The notes: generated by a model not told the origin, from the letters alone. A stretch of 64,000 nucleotides of DNA from BJGV01 sp964196335 (GCA_965238155.1 OZ250175.1:248001-312000), one strand, 5' to 3'. Shown: positions 1 to 9,527, counted from the stretch's first letter. Made by a program: numbers and translations.

Positions 1-65
1 TTAGGTTATATCTGGATTTTATTAGTCAAACTTACACAAAAAAACTATAGATAATACTCAGAGCA

Positions 66-2798
66 TTAGCTCAGTTTTCCGTGACACTGCTTGTATTTCT
101 TACCAGAACCGCATGGGCATGGATCATTACGGCCAACTTTCCCGCCTTGACGCACGAACGGCTGTTGCGTTTCTTTGTTGTTATTACTGCTTACTTCTTC
201 ATTTTCACCTGGTGCACTCTCATAAGCAGCATGCTGATATTGCATGTTTACAGGTGATTGTGACGTCTCAGAAGCTGCTTCCACTTGCTGTTCATCTCTA
301 ATTTGCACCATCATAAGTATCTGAGTAACCTCAGATTTAATTCCTTCCATCATGGCCTGGAATAGTTCATAGGCTTCGCGCTTATATTCCTGCTTTGGAT
401 TTTTTTGTGCGTAACCCCGGAGGTGAATTCCCTGACGTAAATGATCCAGAGCTGCTAAATGCTCACGCCAATGAGAATCTAACGTTTGCAGCATCACAGC
501 TCGCTCGTACTGACGCATAACGTCTTCACCAACCATATCCACTTTATTCTGATACTGCTGACTGGCTACCTCCGAAACTCGTTGACCGAGATTCTCCTCA
601 TTCAACTCAGATTCTTTGTCCAGCCATTCTTGAATCGGTAACTGTAATTGATATTCAGAGGCAATGGCTTTTTCCAACCCTGAAACATCCCATTGCTCTT
701 CAGCACTCTCTGGTGGCATATGTAGACTGACAAGACTATCCAGCACTTCCCTACGTATTTCTTCAATAAATTCATAACAATTGTGCGACTCTAGTAACTC
801 ATTGCGTAGCTGATAAAGCACTTTGCGCTGATCATTAGCCACATCATCATACTCAAGCAACTGCTTTCGTATATCAAAATTGCGGGCTTCTACTTTACGC
901 TGCGCATTTTCAATTGCTCGGGTGACCCATGGATGCTCGATAGCTTCTCCCTCTGGCATTTTAAGACGCTGCATAATGTTAGCCACACGATCAGACGCAA
1001 AAATACGCAAAAGTGAGTCTTCAAGTGAAAGATAAAAACGACTGGAGCCAGGGTCACCTTGACGCCCCGACCTCCCACGTAATTGATTATCTACCCGGCG
1101 AGACTCGTGCCTTTCTGTTCCGATAATATGCAACCCGCCCAGTTTCAGAACCTCGTCATGGAGAACCTGCCATTCTTCGCGTATTTTTGTAATACGCTCT
1201 GTCCTGACAGCCTTACTGGTCTTTTCATCCGAATTGATCCTCTCAATTTCAGGTTCAGGGTTGCCACCTAATACAATATCAGTGCCACGCCCTGCCATGT
1301 TAGTTGCTATGGTGATCATCTTTGGGCGCCCGGCCTGAGTAACAATCTCTGCTTCACTTGCATGCTGTTTAGCATTTAATAATTGATGAGGCAATTTGTT
1401 CTGTTTTAATAGCCCAGACAGCAACTCATTGTTCTCAATTGAAGTTGTTCCGACCAAAACAGGTTGCCCGTGCTGGTAACAATCTCTGGCTGCCTCAACA
1501 ATAGCGTTATTTTTTTCTTCCAGAGTACGAAAAACCTGATCCATAGTATCGTCACGAATCATCGGACGATCAGTTGGAATAATTACAGCCTCCAGTCCAT
1601 AAATTTGCTGAAACTCATAAGCCTCAGTATCCGCTGTACCTGTCATACCAGCCAGTTTGCTATACATACGAAAATAATTCTGAAAAGTAATCGAGGCAAG
1701 CGTCTGGTTTTCTTTCTGGATCGGAACATTTTCCTTAGCCTCTACGGCTTGGTGTAACCCTTCCGACCAACGTCTACCAGACATGAGTCGTCCGGTAAAC
1801 TCGTCCACTATCACTATTTCCCCGTTCTGTACTACGTAATGCTGATCTAGATGGAATAGCGCATGAGCACGAAGTCCCGCATAAAGATGATGTATAAGAT
1901 TAATATTGGCAGGGTCATACAAACTGGCCCCTGTCTCTAACAAGCCATCCTGAGCAAGCATTTTTTCTGCATTCTCAAAGCCTGCCTCACTCAGTAGTAC
2001 CTGCTGAGCTTTTTCATCTACACTGAAATCTCCCGGCCCATCTTCTTTCTCCTGACGTACAAGCTTGGGAATCAGCTTATTCATACGTATGTATACATCG
2101 GTATTACCTTCTGCCTGACCTGAAATAATCAGTGGAGTACGTGCTTCGTCAATAAGAATAGAATCTACTTCATCAACAATTGCGTAGTTAAGCGTACGTT
2201 GTACTCTCTCAGCAGGGTCATTCACCATATTGTCGCGAAGGAAATCAAAACCAAACTCGTTGTTTGTGCCGTATGTAATGTCAGCAGAGTAAGCGGCCTG
2301 CCTCTGTTCATGCTCCATGTTAGAAAGAACTACTCCCACACTAATACCCAGGAATTGATATATTCTCCCCATCCATTCAGAATCACGTTTAGCCAGATAA
2401 TCATTTACAGTAACCAAATGAAAACCTTTACCATCTAAGGCGTTAAGGTATGAAGGCAAAGTTGCCATTAAAGTTTTTCCCTCACCCGTACGCATCTCTG
2501 CAATCTTCCCGCTATGTAACACGATGCCGCCGATCAATTGCACCCCAAAATGGCGCATTCCCAAAACCCGTTTACTGGCTTCGCGCACTACTGCAAAGGC
2601 TTCAGGCAATAGCATATCAAGTGTCTCTCCATCTTTAAGACGCTGCCTGAATTCATCTGTCTTTGCACGTAAATCTGCATCTGTAAGTGCCGCAATTGTA
2701 GTTTCCATTTTGTTAATTGCACCAACAGTCTGGAAATATTGCTTGATCAGCCTATCGTTACGGCTACCAAATACTTTCTTAAGAACAGTGTTAAACAT
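66..2798 (-). CDS. secA: Preprotein translocase ATPase SecA
   Basis: SecA is the cytosolic and membrane-peripheral ATPase that drives unfolded preproteins through SecYEG. The 910-residue product has the usual length. Visible features are the Walker A motif TGEGKT (about 104-109), the DEVD Walker B box (209-212), the second helicase domain with the TNMAGRGTDI block, and a C-terminal zinc-binding SEC-C tail with the CPC...CH pattern (Cys894, Cys896, Cys905, His906). The ATG is preceded by a purine-rich AGAAG. It lies downstream of the M23 peptidase gene but a strong terminator separates them, so it probably has its own promoter. Nothing unusual is seen, and the identification is secure. Confidence 0.98.
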   Translation of the reverse strand: MFNTVLKKVFGSRNDRLIKQYFQTVGAINKMETTIAALTDADLRAKTDEFRQRLKDGETLDMLLPEAFAVVREASKRVLGMRHFGVQLIGGIVLHSGKIAEMRTGEGKTLMATLPSYLNALDGKGFHLVTVNDYLAKRDSEWMGRIYQFLGISVGVVLSNMEHEQRQAAYSADITYGTNNEFGFDFLRDNMVNDPAERVQRTLNYAIVDEVDSILIDEARTPLIISGQAEGNTDVYIRMNKLIPKLVRQEKEDGPGDFSVDEKAQQVLLSEAGFENAEKMLAQDGLLETGASLYDPANINLIHHLYAGLRAHALFHLDQHYVVQNGEIVIVDEFTGRLMSGRRWSEGLHQAVEAKENVPIQKENQTLASITFQNYFRMYSKLAGMTGTADTEAYEFQQIYGLEAVIIPTDRPMIRDDTMDQVFRTLEEKNNAIVEAARDCYQHGQPVLVGTTSIENNELLSGLLKQNKLPHQLLNAKQHASEAEIVTQAGRPKMITIATNMAGRGTDIVLGGNPEPEIERINSDEKTSKAVRTERITKIREEWQVLHDEVLKLGGLHIIGTERHESRRVDNQLRGRSGRQGDPGSSRFYLSLEDSLLRIFASDRVANIMQRLKMPEGEAIEHPWVTRAIENAQRKVEARNFDIRKQLLEYDDVANDQRKVLYQLRNELLESHNCYEFIEEIRREVLDSLVSLHMPPESAEEQWDVSGLEKAIASEYQLQLPIQEWLDKESELNEENLGQRVSEVASQQYQNKVDMVGEDVMRQYERAVMLQTLDSHWREHLAALDHLRQGIHLRGYAQKNPKQEYKREAYELFQAMMEGIKSEVTQILMMVQIRDEQQVEAASETSQSPVNMQYQHAAYESAPGENEEVSSNNNKETQQPFVRQGGKVGRNDPCPCGSGKKYKQCHGKLS

Positions 2799-2830
2799 GA
2801 AATATAAATTCTTCTACATAAATGCCATCA

Positions 2831-2866
2831 TCAAAAAACAAGGGGTGAGGCTTTCGGCCCCACCCC
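2831..2866 (-). terminator. Rho-independent terminator between M23 peptidase gene and secA
   Basis: A 10-bp stem with one mismatch (arms 2842-2851 and 2857-2866, loop TTTCG) is followed on the reverse strand by TTGTTTTTTG. It sits after the peptidase stop and before the secA start, so it should end or attenuate peptidase transcripts. Confidence 0.8.
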
Positions 2867-2890
2867 GCCATTACTAGTTCATGTTCCAAC

Positions 2891-3808
2891 TCAATTAAAT
2901 TTCTTTAGAAACCGAGATGGATTCAGCGCTCTACCTTTATGCCTAACTTCAAAATGCAAATGCGGTCCGGTAGATCGGCCTGTACTCCCTACTTCTGCTA
3001 TCTTCTCTCCTTGCTTAACCACCTGCCCGACCTTAACTAAGCGTTTAGAAGCATGAGCATAACGGCTGACAAGATCATTTCCATGATCAACAGAAACCAT
3101 ATTACCATATTCGGGGTGACGGTCAGAGTAAACCACTACACCACCAGCTGCTGCTTTAATAGGCTCCCCTGTTTCTGCAACAAAATCAATTCCCTTATGA
3201 TAAGCTTTTTTTCCGGTAAAAGGATCAATGCGAGAACCAAAACTGGATGAGTACCATTTCACGTCTACAGGCATATTGGTAGGCCGCATTTCTTTCTTGA
3301 GTCTGTCTTGCCTAAGGATAAGGTCTAACGTTTCCAGCTTGCCCAACCGGTCATCTAAAGTGCGTGATAAATCTTCAACCTGATTGTCAAACTCACCAAA
3401 AGAAATATTCTGAGACAGCGTAGTAGAAACCGCACCCCCTTGACCCGGCATCTGATCAAACATAAATTCCTGTGGCTCAATACCAGATAATTCTGTAAGT
3501 CTTTTACCTACTGAATCTATCCTTAATAATCGAGCTTGCATCTGACCCATTTTAATTGCCATAGCATTTAAATTGTCGCGCAGATACTGCTGGTTTTTCT
3601 TATATTCTTCCTGCTGAACACTCATTACAAATGAGCGCAAAGAAGGGCTGTTAATTTTATCCACATATCGTAGTGATAGATAATTAAGACCCAAGACCAT
3701 CAACACAACAATCAGAAATAGCGCCCCTAACAACAGTACGAAGTGTCTTCTTTTAAAGGTCAATGTCTTTGCCTTTGCCAGATGACTAGAAACCAGAATA
3801 ATATTCAT
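2891..3808 (-). CDS. Membrane-anchored M23 (LytM-type) peptidase
   Basis: Predicted cell-wall endopeptidase or activator acting in the periplasm. The 305-residue product has a short cytosolic N-terminus, one membrane segment (about 22-45), a coiled-coil-like region (about 60-170) and a C-terminal M23 domain. The zinc ligands look intact: HxxxD (His204, Asp208) and HLH (His283, His285), so catalysis is likely rather than the degenerate EnvC/NlpD type. The start was placed at the ATG at 3808 because GGAGG lies just upstream; an upstream in-frame start would add 13 residues. The M23 gene next to secA is a common betaproteobacterial arrangement. It is transcribed divergently from the DciA-like gene. 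Confidence 0.88.
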   Translation of the reverse strand: MNIILVSSHLAKAKTLTFKRRHFVLLLGALFLIVVLMVLGLNYLSLRYVDKINSPSLRSFVMSVQQEEYKKNQQYLRDNLNAMAIKMGQMQARLLRIDSVGKRLTELSGIEPQEFMFDQMPGQGGAVSTTLSQNISFGEFDNQVEDLSRTLDDRLGKLETLDLILRQDRLKKEMRPTNMPVDVKWYSSSFGSRIDPFTGKKAYHKGIDFVAETGEPIKAAAGGVVVYSDRHPEYGNMVSVDHGNDLVSRYAHASKRLVKVGQVVKQGEKIAEVGSTGRSTGPHLHFEVRHKGRALNPSRFLKKFN

Positions 3809-3867
3809 ATATACCTCCGAACTCTCGTACAATACATGTGACTTCATATTTTCTACATAGTATATAG

Positions 3868-3882
3868 AACAATGTTATTGTT
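3868..3882. repeat. Short inverted repeat in divergent promoter region
   Basis: AACAAT-GTT-ATTGTT is a perfect 6-bp inverted repeat with a 3-base centre. It lies in the 115-bp gap between the divergent M23 peptidase and DciA-like genes. It could be an operator; no regulator can be named. Confidence 0.3.
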
Positions 3883-3923
3883 AAGCGTTGTACTCTATAC
3901 CAAGAATCACATTACTGCCTATT

Positions 3924-4388
3924 ATGACAATACATAAAATCAACTTCTTTCTTAACACACTCAAAGATGCGCCTGAGCATCAAGAACTATTTACCCGCAT
4001 CGATCGAATATCCGAAATGCAAGAAGCATTCATGGAAGTTATTCCGCCTCAATTAGTACAGTTCTGCTCTCTAGGTAAATTTATAGATGGAAAGTTAACC
4101 ATAATAGTAGGAAATGGAGCAGTTGCGGCAAAACTCAAGCAGATTCTACCATCGTTACTATCAAAATTTCATAAATCAGGCTATGTTGAGGTTACTGCAA
4201 TTCAAATAACTGTGCAAGCAGATTACTATACTTGCCACGCAGTTAACTTGCCCCGTGAAAAACCGGAAATAAGCCAGGCCGGCACAGAAAGTCTGAATAT
4301 ACTTGCCACTAATTTACCTCTGTCGCCATTAAAAACTGCTGTTACATCAATGTTAAAGAATCGAATCAAGCCATCTAAAAAACCTTAG
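3924..4388 (+). CDS. DUF721 / DciA-like protein
   Basis: A 154-residue protein of the DUF721 family, which includes DciA, the predicted loader or operator of replicative helicase DnaB in bacteria lacking DnaC. The family match rests on the central block running from a region such as LVQFCSLGKF through LKQILPSLLSKF. The start is the ATG at 3924; a TTG at 3888 would add 12 residues and neither has a convincing ribosome-binding site. Divergent from the M23 peptidase and secA, a neighbourhood often seen for DUF721 genes in betaproteobacteria. The function in this organism is inferred from the family. Confidence 0.7.
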   Translation: MTIHKINFFLNTLKDAPEHQELFTRIDRISEMQEAFMEVIPPQLVQFCSLGKFIDGKLTIIVGNGAVAAKLKQILPSLLSKFHKSGYVEVTAIQITVQADYYTCHAVNLPREKPEISQAGTESLNILATNLPLSPLKTAVTSMLKNRIKPSKKP

Positions 4389-4827
4389 CCCGACTGCAAA
4401 GATTGTCCGAGCAAAACAGAATTATCTAACCGACTGATTTATATCATTTTTTGATAATAAGTTTTTTCACCTTTAAACCTTAATTACCTGAAATAATAAT
4501 TATATATCGGAATATAAAACTACTTTCTTGAATTAGATTAACTTGAAACCTGGCTTTGTAATTTAAAGAAGAACCAAATGAATCTTTGTATTGACCAATT
4601 GATAACCAGTACGTATCTTCTACGGCGTTTCAAGCTAAATTGAGAACTACTTACATATGAGCAAAAGGTAACTAATTTCAGCGTCCACCATAGTATTCCA
4701 ATGAATTTTGCACTGTGCTAAAATTATATGTTCCAGATAAGTAAACACTTCCTCCTGTTAGTTAGCAAATGTAAACACGCAAGCAGTTGCGTTGTATACA
4801 AGAAATACGCGACAACTTCTCGCAAAG
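4389..4827 (+). other. AT-rich intergenic stretch with candidate tRNA promoter
   Basis: No coding region is apparent in these 439 bases. A plausible tRNA promoter lies at the right end: -35-like TAAACA at 4772-4777 and -10-like TATACA at 4795-4800, with a 17-base spacer, about 28 bases before the tRNA 5' end. Both hexamers match the sigma-70 consensus at four of six positions, so the call is weak. Confidence 0.35.
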
Positions 4828-4903
<76 letters not shown>

Positions 4904-4971
4904 TTAAATAAATGATTACAGCATAGTTTATGTGTCTTCTTTACTATTTAGTGGTGTGAAACTCAACACTT

Positions 4972-4991
4972 CTGATTAAATCCTTAATCAG
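4972..4991. repeat. Perfect 8-bp stem-loop downstream of tRNA-Phe
   Basis: CTGATTAA and TTAATCAG flank the loop ATCC. It lies 69 bases after the tRNA. No T-run follows, so it is not a clear intrinsic terminator on the forward strand. Its role is unknown. Confidence 0.35.
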
Positions 4992-5118
4992 CTAGTTACC
5001 AACTTCCAGAGCACAAAAAGTACTGATCGTTATACATTGATGATGGGTAACTAAGAATAAATTAATGTGCTTCCATGCTTGACTGACTTTTTCCGGGATT
5101 GCAAATCTTTTCTCTTTG

Positions 5119-5148
5119 ATAGTATTCAAGCTCTTGAAATACTATAAT
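5119..5148 (+). promoter_or_regulatory. Putative hemA promoter with overlapping inverted repeat
   Basis: A consensus -10 hexamer TATAAT lies at 5143-5148, 44 bases before the hemA ATG. An inverted repeat overlaps it: TTCAAG (5125-5130) pairs with CTTGAA (5133-5138), and ATAGTA (5119-5124) pairs with TACTAT (5140-5145), leaving one bulged base. No good -35 is visible at 16-18 bases. An activator-dependent or repressor-controlled promoter would fit; this is inference. Confidence 0.45.
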
Positions 5149-5192
5149 TAGAGGTTTTCCATATTCTTTACCAGTTACTTACATAACCAACT

Positions 5193-6446
5193 ATGGAATT
5201 ATTGGCCTTCGGTATTAATCATCAGACTGCGCCCCTTGATGTACGCGAGCAAGTCGTGTTCCCGGATGATGCGATGGAGAATGCATTGCATGATCTGGTT
5301 GGCCATCATGCTGTAAAAGAAGCAGCGATTGTCTCTACCTGTAATCGTACAGAAGTCTATTGCAGTACAGATAAACCTGAGGAAGCGACACATTGGCTGG
5401 CAAATTTTCATCAGCTGCAGGTGCGTGAATTGGAACCTTATCTCTACAGACTCCCTCGCGAGCATGCAGTAAAGCATGCTTTCAGGGTCGCAAGCGGACT
5501 AGATTCAATGGTATTGGGTGAGCCACAGATACTTGGCCAGTTAAAAAATGCAGTAAAATCCGCAGAACTTGCTGGTACGCTAGGCATGTTATTGCACAAA
5601 CTGTTTCAGCGCACTTTTTTTGTTGCAAAAGAAGTACGAACATCCACTGAAATTGGTGTTAACTCTGTTTCCATGGCTGCTGCTGCTACGCTGCTGGCAG
5701 AAAGAATTTTTGGAGATATTAGTGAGCAACGTGTACTCTTCATTGGAGCCGGTGAAATGATTGAACTATGTGCCAGTCATTTCTCAGCACGTCACCCAAA
5801 AAATATTACTGTCGCAAATCGTACTACAGAGCATGCTCAGGCTCTAGCGAATCGTTTCAATGCACAGTCGATAACACTAAATGAACTTCCCGAACAGTTG
5901 GCTCTTCATGACATTGTCGTGACCTGTACAGCAAGTCCTCTTCCGATACTTGGAAAAGGTATGATGGAACGAGCAATTAAAACACGTAAGCATCGCCCAA
6001 TTTTTATGGTAGATCTGGCTGTACCACGGGATGTTGAGCAGGAAGTATTAGAGCTTGACGATGTGTTTCTCTATACTGTGGATGATCTTTCAGACATTGT
6101 TCAGGAAGGGCTGGATTCACGACAGGGTGCAGTAGCTCAGGCTGAAGCCATCATTGATTCAAATGTTGTTAATTTTATGCATTGGCTGGAATCTCGTGAA
6201 TTGGTCCCAACCATCCGTGCATTACGTAACCAAGCGGAACATTATCGTCGACATGAGCTTGAGCGTGCAATCAAACTTCTGGCAAGAGGAGGAGACCCAC
6301 AAATAATTATGGAGTCATTAAGTAATAGCCTGACCAACAAATTTTTACACACTCCTTCCGATGTACTAAACCATGCTTCAGCAGATGAACGAGATGATCT
6401 TGTCGAGATGGTAAACCGACTCTACCAACTTGATCGTTTAGAATGA
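5193..6446 (+). CDS. hemA: Glutamyl-tRNA reductase
   Basis: HemA reduces Glu-tRNA to glutamate-1-semialdehyde, the first committed step of C5-pathway tetrapyrrole synthesis. The 417-residue product has the family's normal length. The catalytic Cys50 lies in the signature STCNRTEVY, followed by the LGEPQILGQ block, a Rossmann NADPH site (about 188-195, IGAGEM) and the C-terminal dimerisation helices. It is the first gene of hemA-prfA-prmC-grxD, and its stop overlaps the prfA start by four bases (ATGA). The partner enzyme HemL is encoded near 15-16 kb. High haem demand fits a cytochrome-rich lifestyle. Confidence 0.97.
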   Translation: MELLAFGINHQTAPLDVREQVVFPDDAMENALHDLVGHHAVKEAAIVSTCNRTEVYCSTDKPEEATHWLANFHQLQVRELEPYLYRLPREHAVKHAFRVASGLDSMVLGEPQILGQLKNAVKSAELAGTLGMLLHKLFQRTFFVAKEVRTSTEIGVNSVSMAAAATLLAERIFGDISEQRVLFIGAGEMIELCASHFSARHPKNITVANRTTEHAQALANRFNAQSITLNELPEQLALHDIVVTCTASPLPILGKGMMERAIKTRKHRPIFMVDLAVPRDVEQEVLELDDVFLYTVDDLSDIVQEGLDSRQGAVAQAEAIIDSNVVNFMHWLESRELVPTIRALRNQAEHYRRHELERAIKLLARGGDPQIIMESLSNSLTNKFLHTPSDVLNHASADERDDLVEMVNRLYQLDRLE

Positions 6447-7519
6447 ACGAAGGTATCACTACCAAGCTCATACAGTTGAGCTCACGCCTTGAAGAATTAA
6501 ATTGTCTGCTAAGTAGTGAAAATATAACTTCTGATCTTGATAATTACCGTAAGCTTACACGCGAGCATGCTGAGATTGTTCCGGTAGTCGAACTTTATCA
6601 CGCATACCAACTTGGTGAACGCGATATTCAGGCTGCGCAGGAGATGACTGCTGATGCTGAAATGCGTGAATTTGCTGATGCCGAGATCCGCAGTGGAAAA
6701 GAAAAACTTACACAAATTGAATTGGAATTGCAGAAATTATTACTTCCCAAGGATCCAAATGATGAACACAATATTTTCCTGGAAATTCGTGCTGGTACAG
6801 GAGGAGATGAGTCAGCACTATTTGCCGGGGATTTATTTCGTATGTATACACGTTTTGCCGAACGCGAGCACTGGCAAATAGAAATTATTTCGCAAAGTTT
6901 ATCTGAAGTTGGTGGATATAAAGAAATTATTGCTAAGATATCTGGTGAAGGTGCCTATTCTAAACTTAAATTCGAATCAGGTGGCCACAGGGTACAACGT
7001 GTACCCTCTACGGAGACTCAGGGTCGTATCCATACTTCTGCCTGTACGGTTGCAGTAATGCCGGAGACAGATGAGATAACAGATATAGTATTAAATCCTT
7101 CTGAGTTGCGAATTGATACCTATCGGGCATCCGGAGCAGGAGGTCAACATATAAATAAAACTGATTCAGCTGTACGAATTACACATATTCCTACAGGTAT
7201 TGTGGTTGAGTGTCAGGATGGACGTTCACAGCATAAGAACAAAGCACAGGCAATGAGTGTTCTGGCTGCCAGAATTCGTGATAAACAGATGCGTGAGCAA
7301 CAAGCCAAACAGGCTGCTACCCGTAAATTACTAATTGGTAGTGGTGATCGCTCAGAAAGAATCCGCACCTATAATTTCCCACAAGGTCGTATATCTGATC
7401 ACCGTATAAACCTTACACTTTATAAGATAGACCAAATCATGGATGGCGATTTAGACGAACTATGCTCTACGCTAGTATCAGAACATCAAGCGGAACAACT
7501 TGCGGCAATGGGAGAATAA
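6443..7519 (+). CDS. prfA: Peptide chain release factor 1
   Basis: RF1 recognises UAA and UAG stop codons and triggers peptidyl-tRNA hydrolysis on the ribosome. The 358-residue product carries the tripeptide anticodon region Pro188-Ser189-Thr190 (PxT type, as expected for RF1) and the GGQ motif at 233-235. Its start overlaps the hemA stop by four bases, suggesting translational coupling. The GGQ glutamine is the target of PrmC, whose gene follows, so enzyme and substrate are co-encoded as in many proteobacteria. Confidence 0.97.
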   Translation: MNEGITTKLIQLSSRLEELNCLLSSENITSDLDNYRKLTREHAEIVPVVELYHAYQLGERDIQAAQEMTADAEMREFADAEIRSGKEKLTQIELELQKLLLPKDPNDEHNIFLEIRAGTGGDESALFAGDLFRMYTRFAEREHWQIEIISQSLSEVGGYKEIIAKISGEGAYSKLKFESGGHRVQRVPSTETQGRIHTSACTVAVMPETDEITDIVLNPSELRIDTYRASGAGGQHINKTDSAVRITHIPTGIVVECQDGRSQHKNKAQAMSVLAARIRDKQMREQQAKQAATRKLLIGSGDRSERIRTYNFPQGRISDHRINLTLYKIDQIMDGDLDELCSTLVSEHQAEQLAAMGE

Positions 7520-7524
7520 AGACT

Positions 7525-7540
7525 ACCCCCCCGGGGTTTT
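7525..7540 (+). terminator. Possible weak terminator or attenuator between prfA and prmC
   Basis: ACCCC and GGGGT form a 5-bp GC-rich stem with a 3-base loop, followed by only three further T residues. It lies directly after the prfA stop. A stem this short with a minimal U-tract could only attenuate. Confidence 0.25.
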
Positions 7541-7599
7541 GACTATAGTACTTCTGACTCTGAATCCGGAGCCCTGTGTGTCAGATCTGGCGCCATAAA

Positions 7600-8451
7600 A
7601 TGAATTTCGAAACACAACAACACATTACAATAGAAGATGTACTGAGTCAGGCACGTATTCTTATTCCTTATAATGAGGCACGAATATTATTGCAGAGTGT
7701 CCTTAAAATAAGTCATGCATACATAATAGCCCACCCCGACCAAAGCCTAATTCCAATTCAAATACATACGTTTCAACTGCTGGTTAAACGACGCACCAGT
7801 GGTGAGCCGATTGCTTATATTCTTGGCGAGTGTGAGTTTTACAGCATAAAATTTAAAGTTACACCTTCTGTACTGATTCCCAGACCAGAAACCGAACTAC
7901 TGGTAGACTTGGCATTAGAGAAAATTTCTTTAGATATGCCATGCAAAATACTGGATCTTGGTACTGGTAGCGGAGCAATCGCAATAACTATTGCGAAACA
8001 TCGGGCTCTGTCCAATGTTACCGCAGCAGATAATTCTGTAGATGCCATAGCTATTGCTAAATTAAATGCAGAGTATCTCAGTGCAAACAACGTTCATGTT
8101 ATCAAGAGCGACTGGTTTGGAGAACTATCCAGAAAAAGATTTGATCTTATCATTTCTAACCCACCCTATATTGCCCTGGATGACCCCCATCTAAATCAGG
8201 AAGACTTACGTTTTGAACCAGAATTAGCTCTGGTTGCCGGGCAAGATGGGATGGACTGTATCCAAACGATCATTTCTTCTTCTGCTTCTTACCTAAACGT
8301 AGGCGGATGGTTACTATTAGAACATGGTTACAATCAAGCTAAAATAAGCAAGCAGTTACTAAAAGAAGCCGGCTTCAGCAATATCTTCTCTCGCTCAGAT
8401 TTAGCAGGAATATCGAGAGTCAGTGGCGGAAGATATGAAAACCACATTTAA
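7600..8451 (+). CDS. prmC: Release factor glutamine N5-methyltransferase
   Basis: PrmC methylates the glutamine of the GGQ motif in release factors, using S-adenosylmethionine. The 283-residue product has an N-terminal helical substrate-binding region, the PRPETE block (95-100), a SAM motif LDLGTGSG (118-125) and the catalytic NPPY motif (187-190). The ATG at 7600 gives the normal family start; an in-frame GTG at 7576 would add eight residues. It follows prfA after an 80-base gap containing a weak hairpin. Confidence 0.95.
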   Translation: MNFETQQHITIEDVLSQARILIPYNEARILLQSVLKISHAYIIAHPDQSLIPIQIHTFQLLVKRRTSGEPIAYILGECEFYSIKFKVTPSVLIPRPETELLVDLALEKISLDMPCKILDLGTGSGAIAITIAKHRALSNVTAADNSVDAIAIAKLNAEYLSANNVHVIKSDWFGELSRKRFDLIISNPPYIALDDPHLNQEDLRFEPELALVAGQDGMDCIQTIISSSASYLNVGGWLLLEHGYNQAKISKQLLKEAGFSNIFSRSDLAGISRVSGGRYENHI

Positions 8452-8571
8452 AAAGCTGTTAAAATATCGTAATTAGCTGTTCTGATCGAGTTGAAGAGAA
8501 CTTTTTGAGAATAGCGTCATCTTTTCCACAACATATGAATTAATAGTATTTAATTTGATGAGAGGCTCGGT

Positions 8572-8880
8572 ATGAATACGCAGGAAATTATCAGAGAACA
8601 AGTAACCACTAACCCTGTGGTTCTCTACATGAAAGGCACGCCGGAAAATCCACAATGTGGCTTCTCGGCACATGCAGTAAAAATACTTAATGCTTGTGGA
8701 GTAAATAACATCTTTGCTGTTGACGTACTTCCCAGCCCTGAAATCAGACAGGGTATTAAAGAGTACTCAAATTGGCCGACTATTCCACAGCTCTATATCA
8801 ATGGTACTTTTGTCGGTGGCTCGGATATCGTAACAGAAATGTACCAGAACGGAGAATTACAAAAACTAATTCAGAAATAA
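8572..8880 (+). CDS. grxD: Monothiol glutaredoxin (Grx4/GrxD type)
   Basis: Monothiol glutaredoxins of this class bind a [2Fe-2S] cluster with glutathione and help in Fe-S cluster delivery. The 102-residue product has the defining CGFS active site (Cys29) and the downstream WPTIPQLYING and GGSDIV glutathione-binding segments. The ATG is preceded by GAGAGG. It is the last gene of the hemA-prfA-prmC group, although a 120-base gap may hold its own promoter. Confidence 0.95.
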   Translation: MNTQEIIREQVTTNPVVLYMKGTPENPQCGFSAHAVKILNACGVNNIFAVDVLPSPEIRQGIKEYSNWPTIPQLYINGTFVGGSDIVTEMYQNGELQKLIQK

Positions 8881-8909
8881 ACCTTACTATCTGGTTAGAC
8901 GTAATCATA

Positions 8910-8939
8910 AGAAGATAAAATAAATTTTATCGGTCTTCT
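8910..8939. terminator. Candidate bidirectional terminator between grxD and yqaA-like gene
   Basis: GATAAAAT (8914-8921) pairs with ATTTTATC (8924-8931), and outer AGAA (8910-8913) pairs with TTCT (8936-8939) around a small bulge. It sits between two convergent genes and overlaps the end of the reverse-strand gene. The stem is AT-rich and lacks a long T-run. Confidence 0.4.
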
Positions 8940-9372
8940 AGTTGCTTAAAACTGCCGCGATTACCCAGTAACGTGCAAATTTACCAACTACCATGAAAAA
9001 CAGAACCCATAGCCAGTTGACCCGAAGCCACCCTGCCGCAACACACAACACATCACCTATCAGAGGTACCCATGACAGCAATATCACAGGACTTCCGTAA
9101 CAACGCACCCACTCAAGTCCACATCTGCTACCACTAGACTTTTTCAGAAATGCCTTTTCATTTGGCAGGAATCGCCCAATTAAATAAGAACTCATACCCC
9201 CAAAAGTATTACCCAATGAAGCAACCCCCAGAGCAGGCCAGTATAGCTGGGAATGAGCCTTTAATACTCCAAACAATACAGCTTCTGACCCACCGGGGAG
9301 CAATGTGGCGGCAAAGAAACTACTGGCAAACAAAGCTAACAGGCTTGATTGCTCATCCATAAATATATCCAA
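8938..9372 (-). CDS. YqaA/DedA-family inner-membrane protein
   Basis: A 144-residue integral membrane protein of the SNARE-associated (VTT/DedA) superfamily, closest to the short YqaA type. It has about four hydrophobic segments, the family's N-terminal LLPGGSEAVL region, a glycine-rich re-entrant part (LGNTFGGMSSYLIGR) and the WVPLIGD segment. DedA-type proteins are linked to lipid-carrier recycling and envelope homeostasis; the YqaA branch has no assigned substrate. The start could be the ATG at 9372 or the in-frame ATG four codons later. It is convergent with grxD. Confidence 0.8.
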   Translation of the reverse strand: MDIFMDEQSSLLALFASSFFAATLLPGGSEAVLFGVLKAHSQLYWPALGVASLGNTFGGMSSYLIGRFLPNEKAFLKKSSGSRCGLEWVRCYGSPVILLSWVPLIGDVLCVAAGWLRVNWLWVLFFMVVGKFARYWVIAAVLSN

Positions 9373-9527
9373 GTTTAAGTAAACCCCAGTTTAGCGTTAA
9401 ATTAGCCCGTAATGGAATGCTAAACAAAATGTTTTCGGTTTTATTTTTTATTTGCCACTATGAATTGCCGGTATTTAAATTCACTATAACTTTGGTCACC
9501 AACTTTACTCGGGATATGATCTTTCTT

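Noticed and set aside
1..65. A gene end at the left edge (TTA at bases 1-3 could be a reverse-strand stop)
   Set aside because: Three bases cannot support a call; the remaining 62 bases up to the secA stop show no feature.
4955..4970. TGTGA-N6-ACACT downstream of tRNA-Phe as a fourth CRP-type site
   Set aside because: The hexamer position 29.5 bases from the centre reads CTAGTT, and the site overlaps another hairpin region far from hemA.
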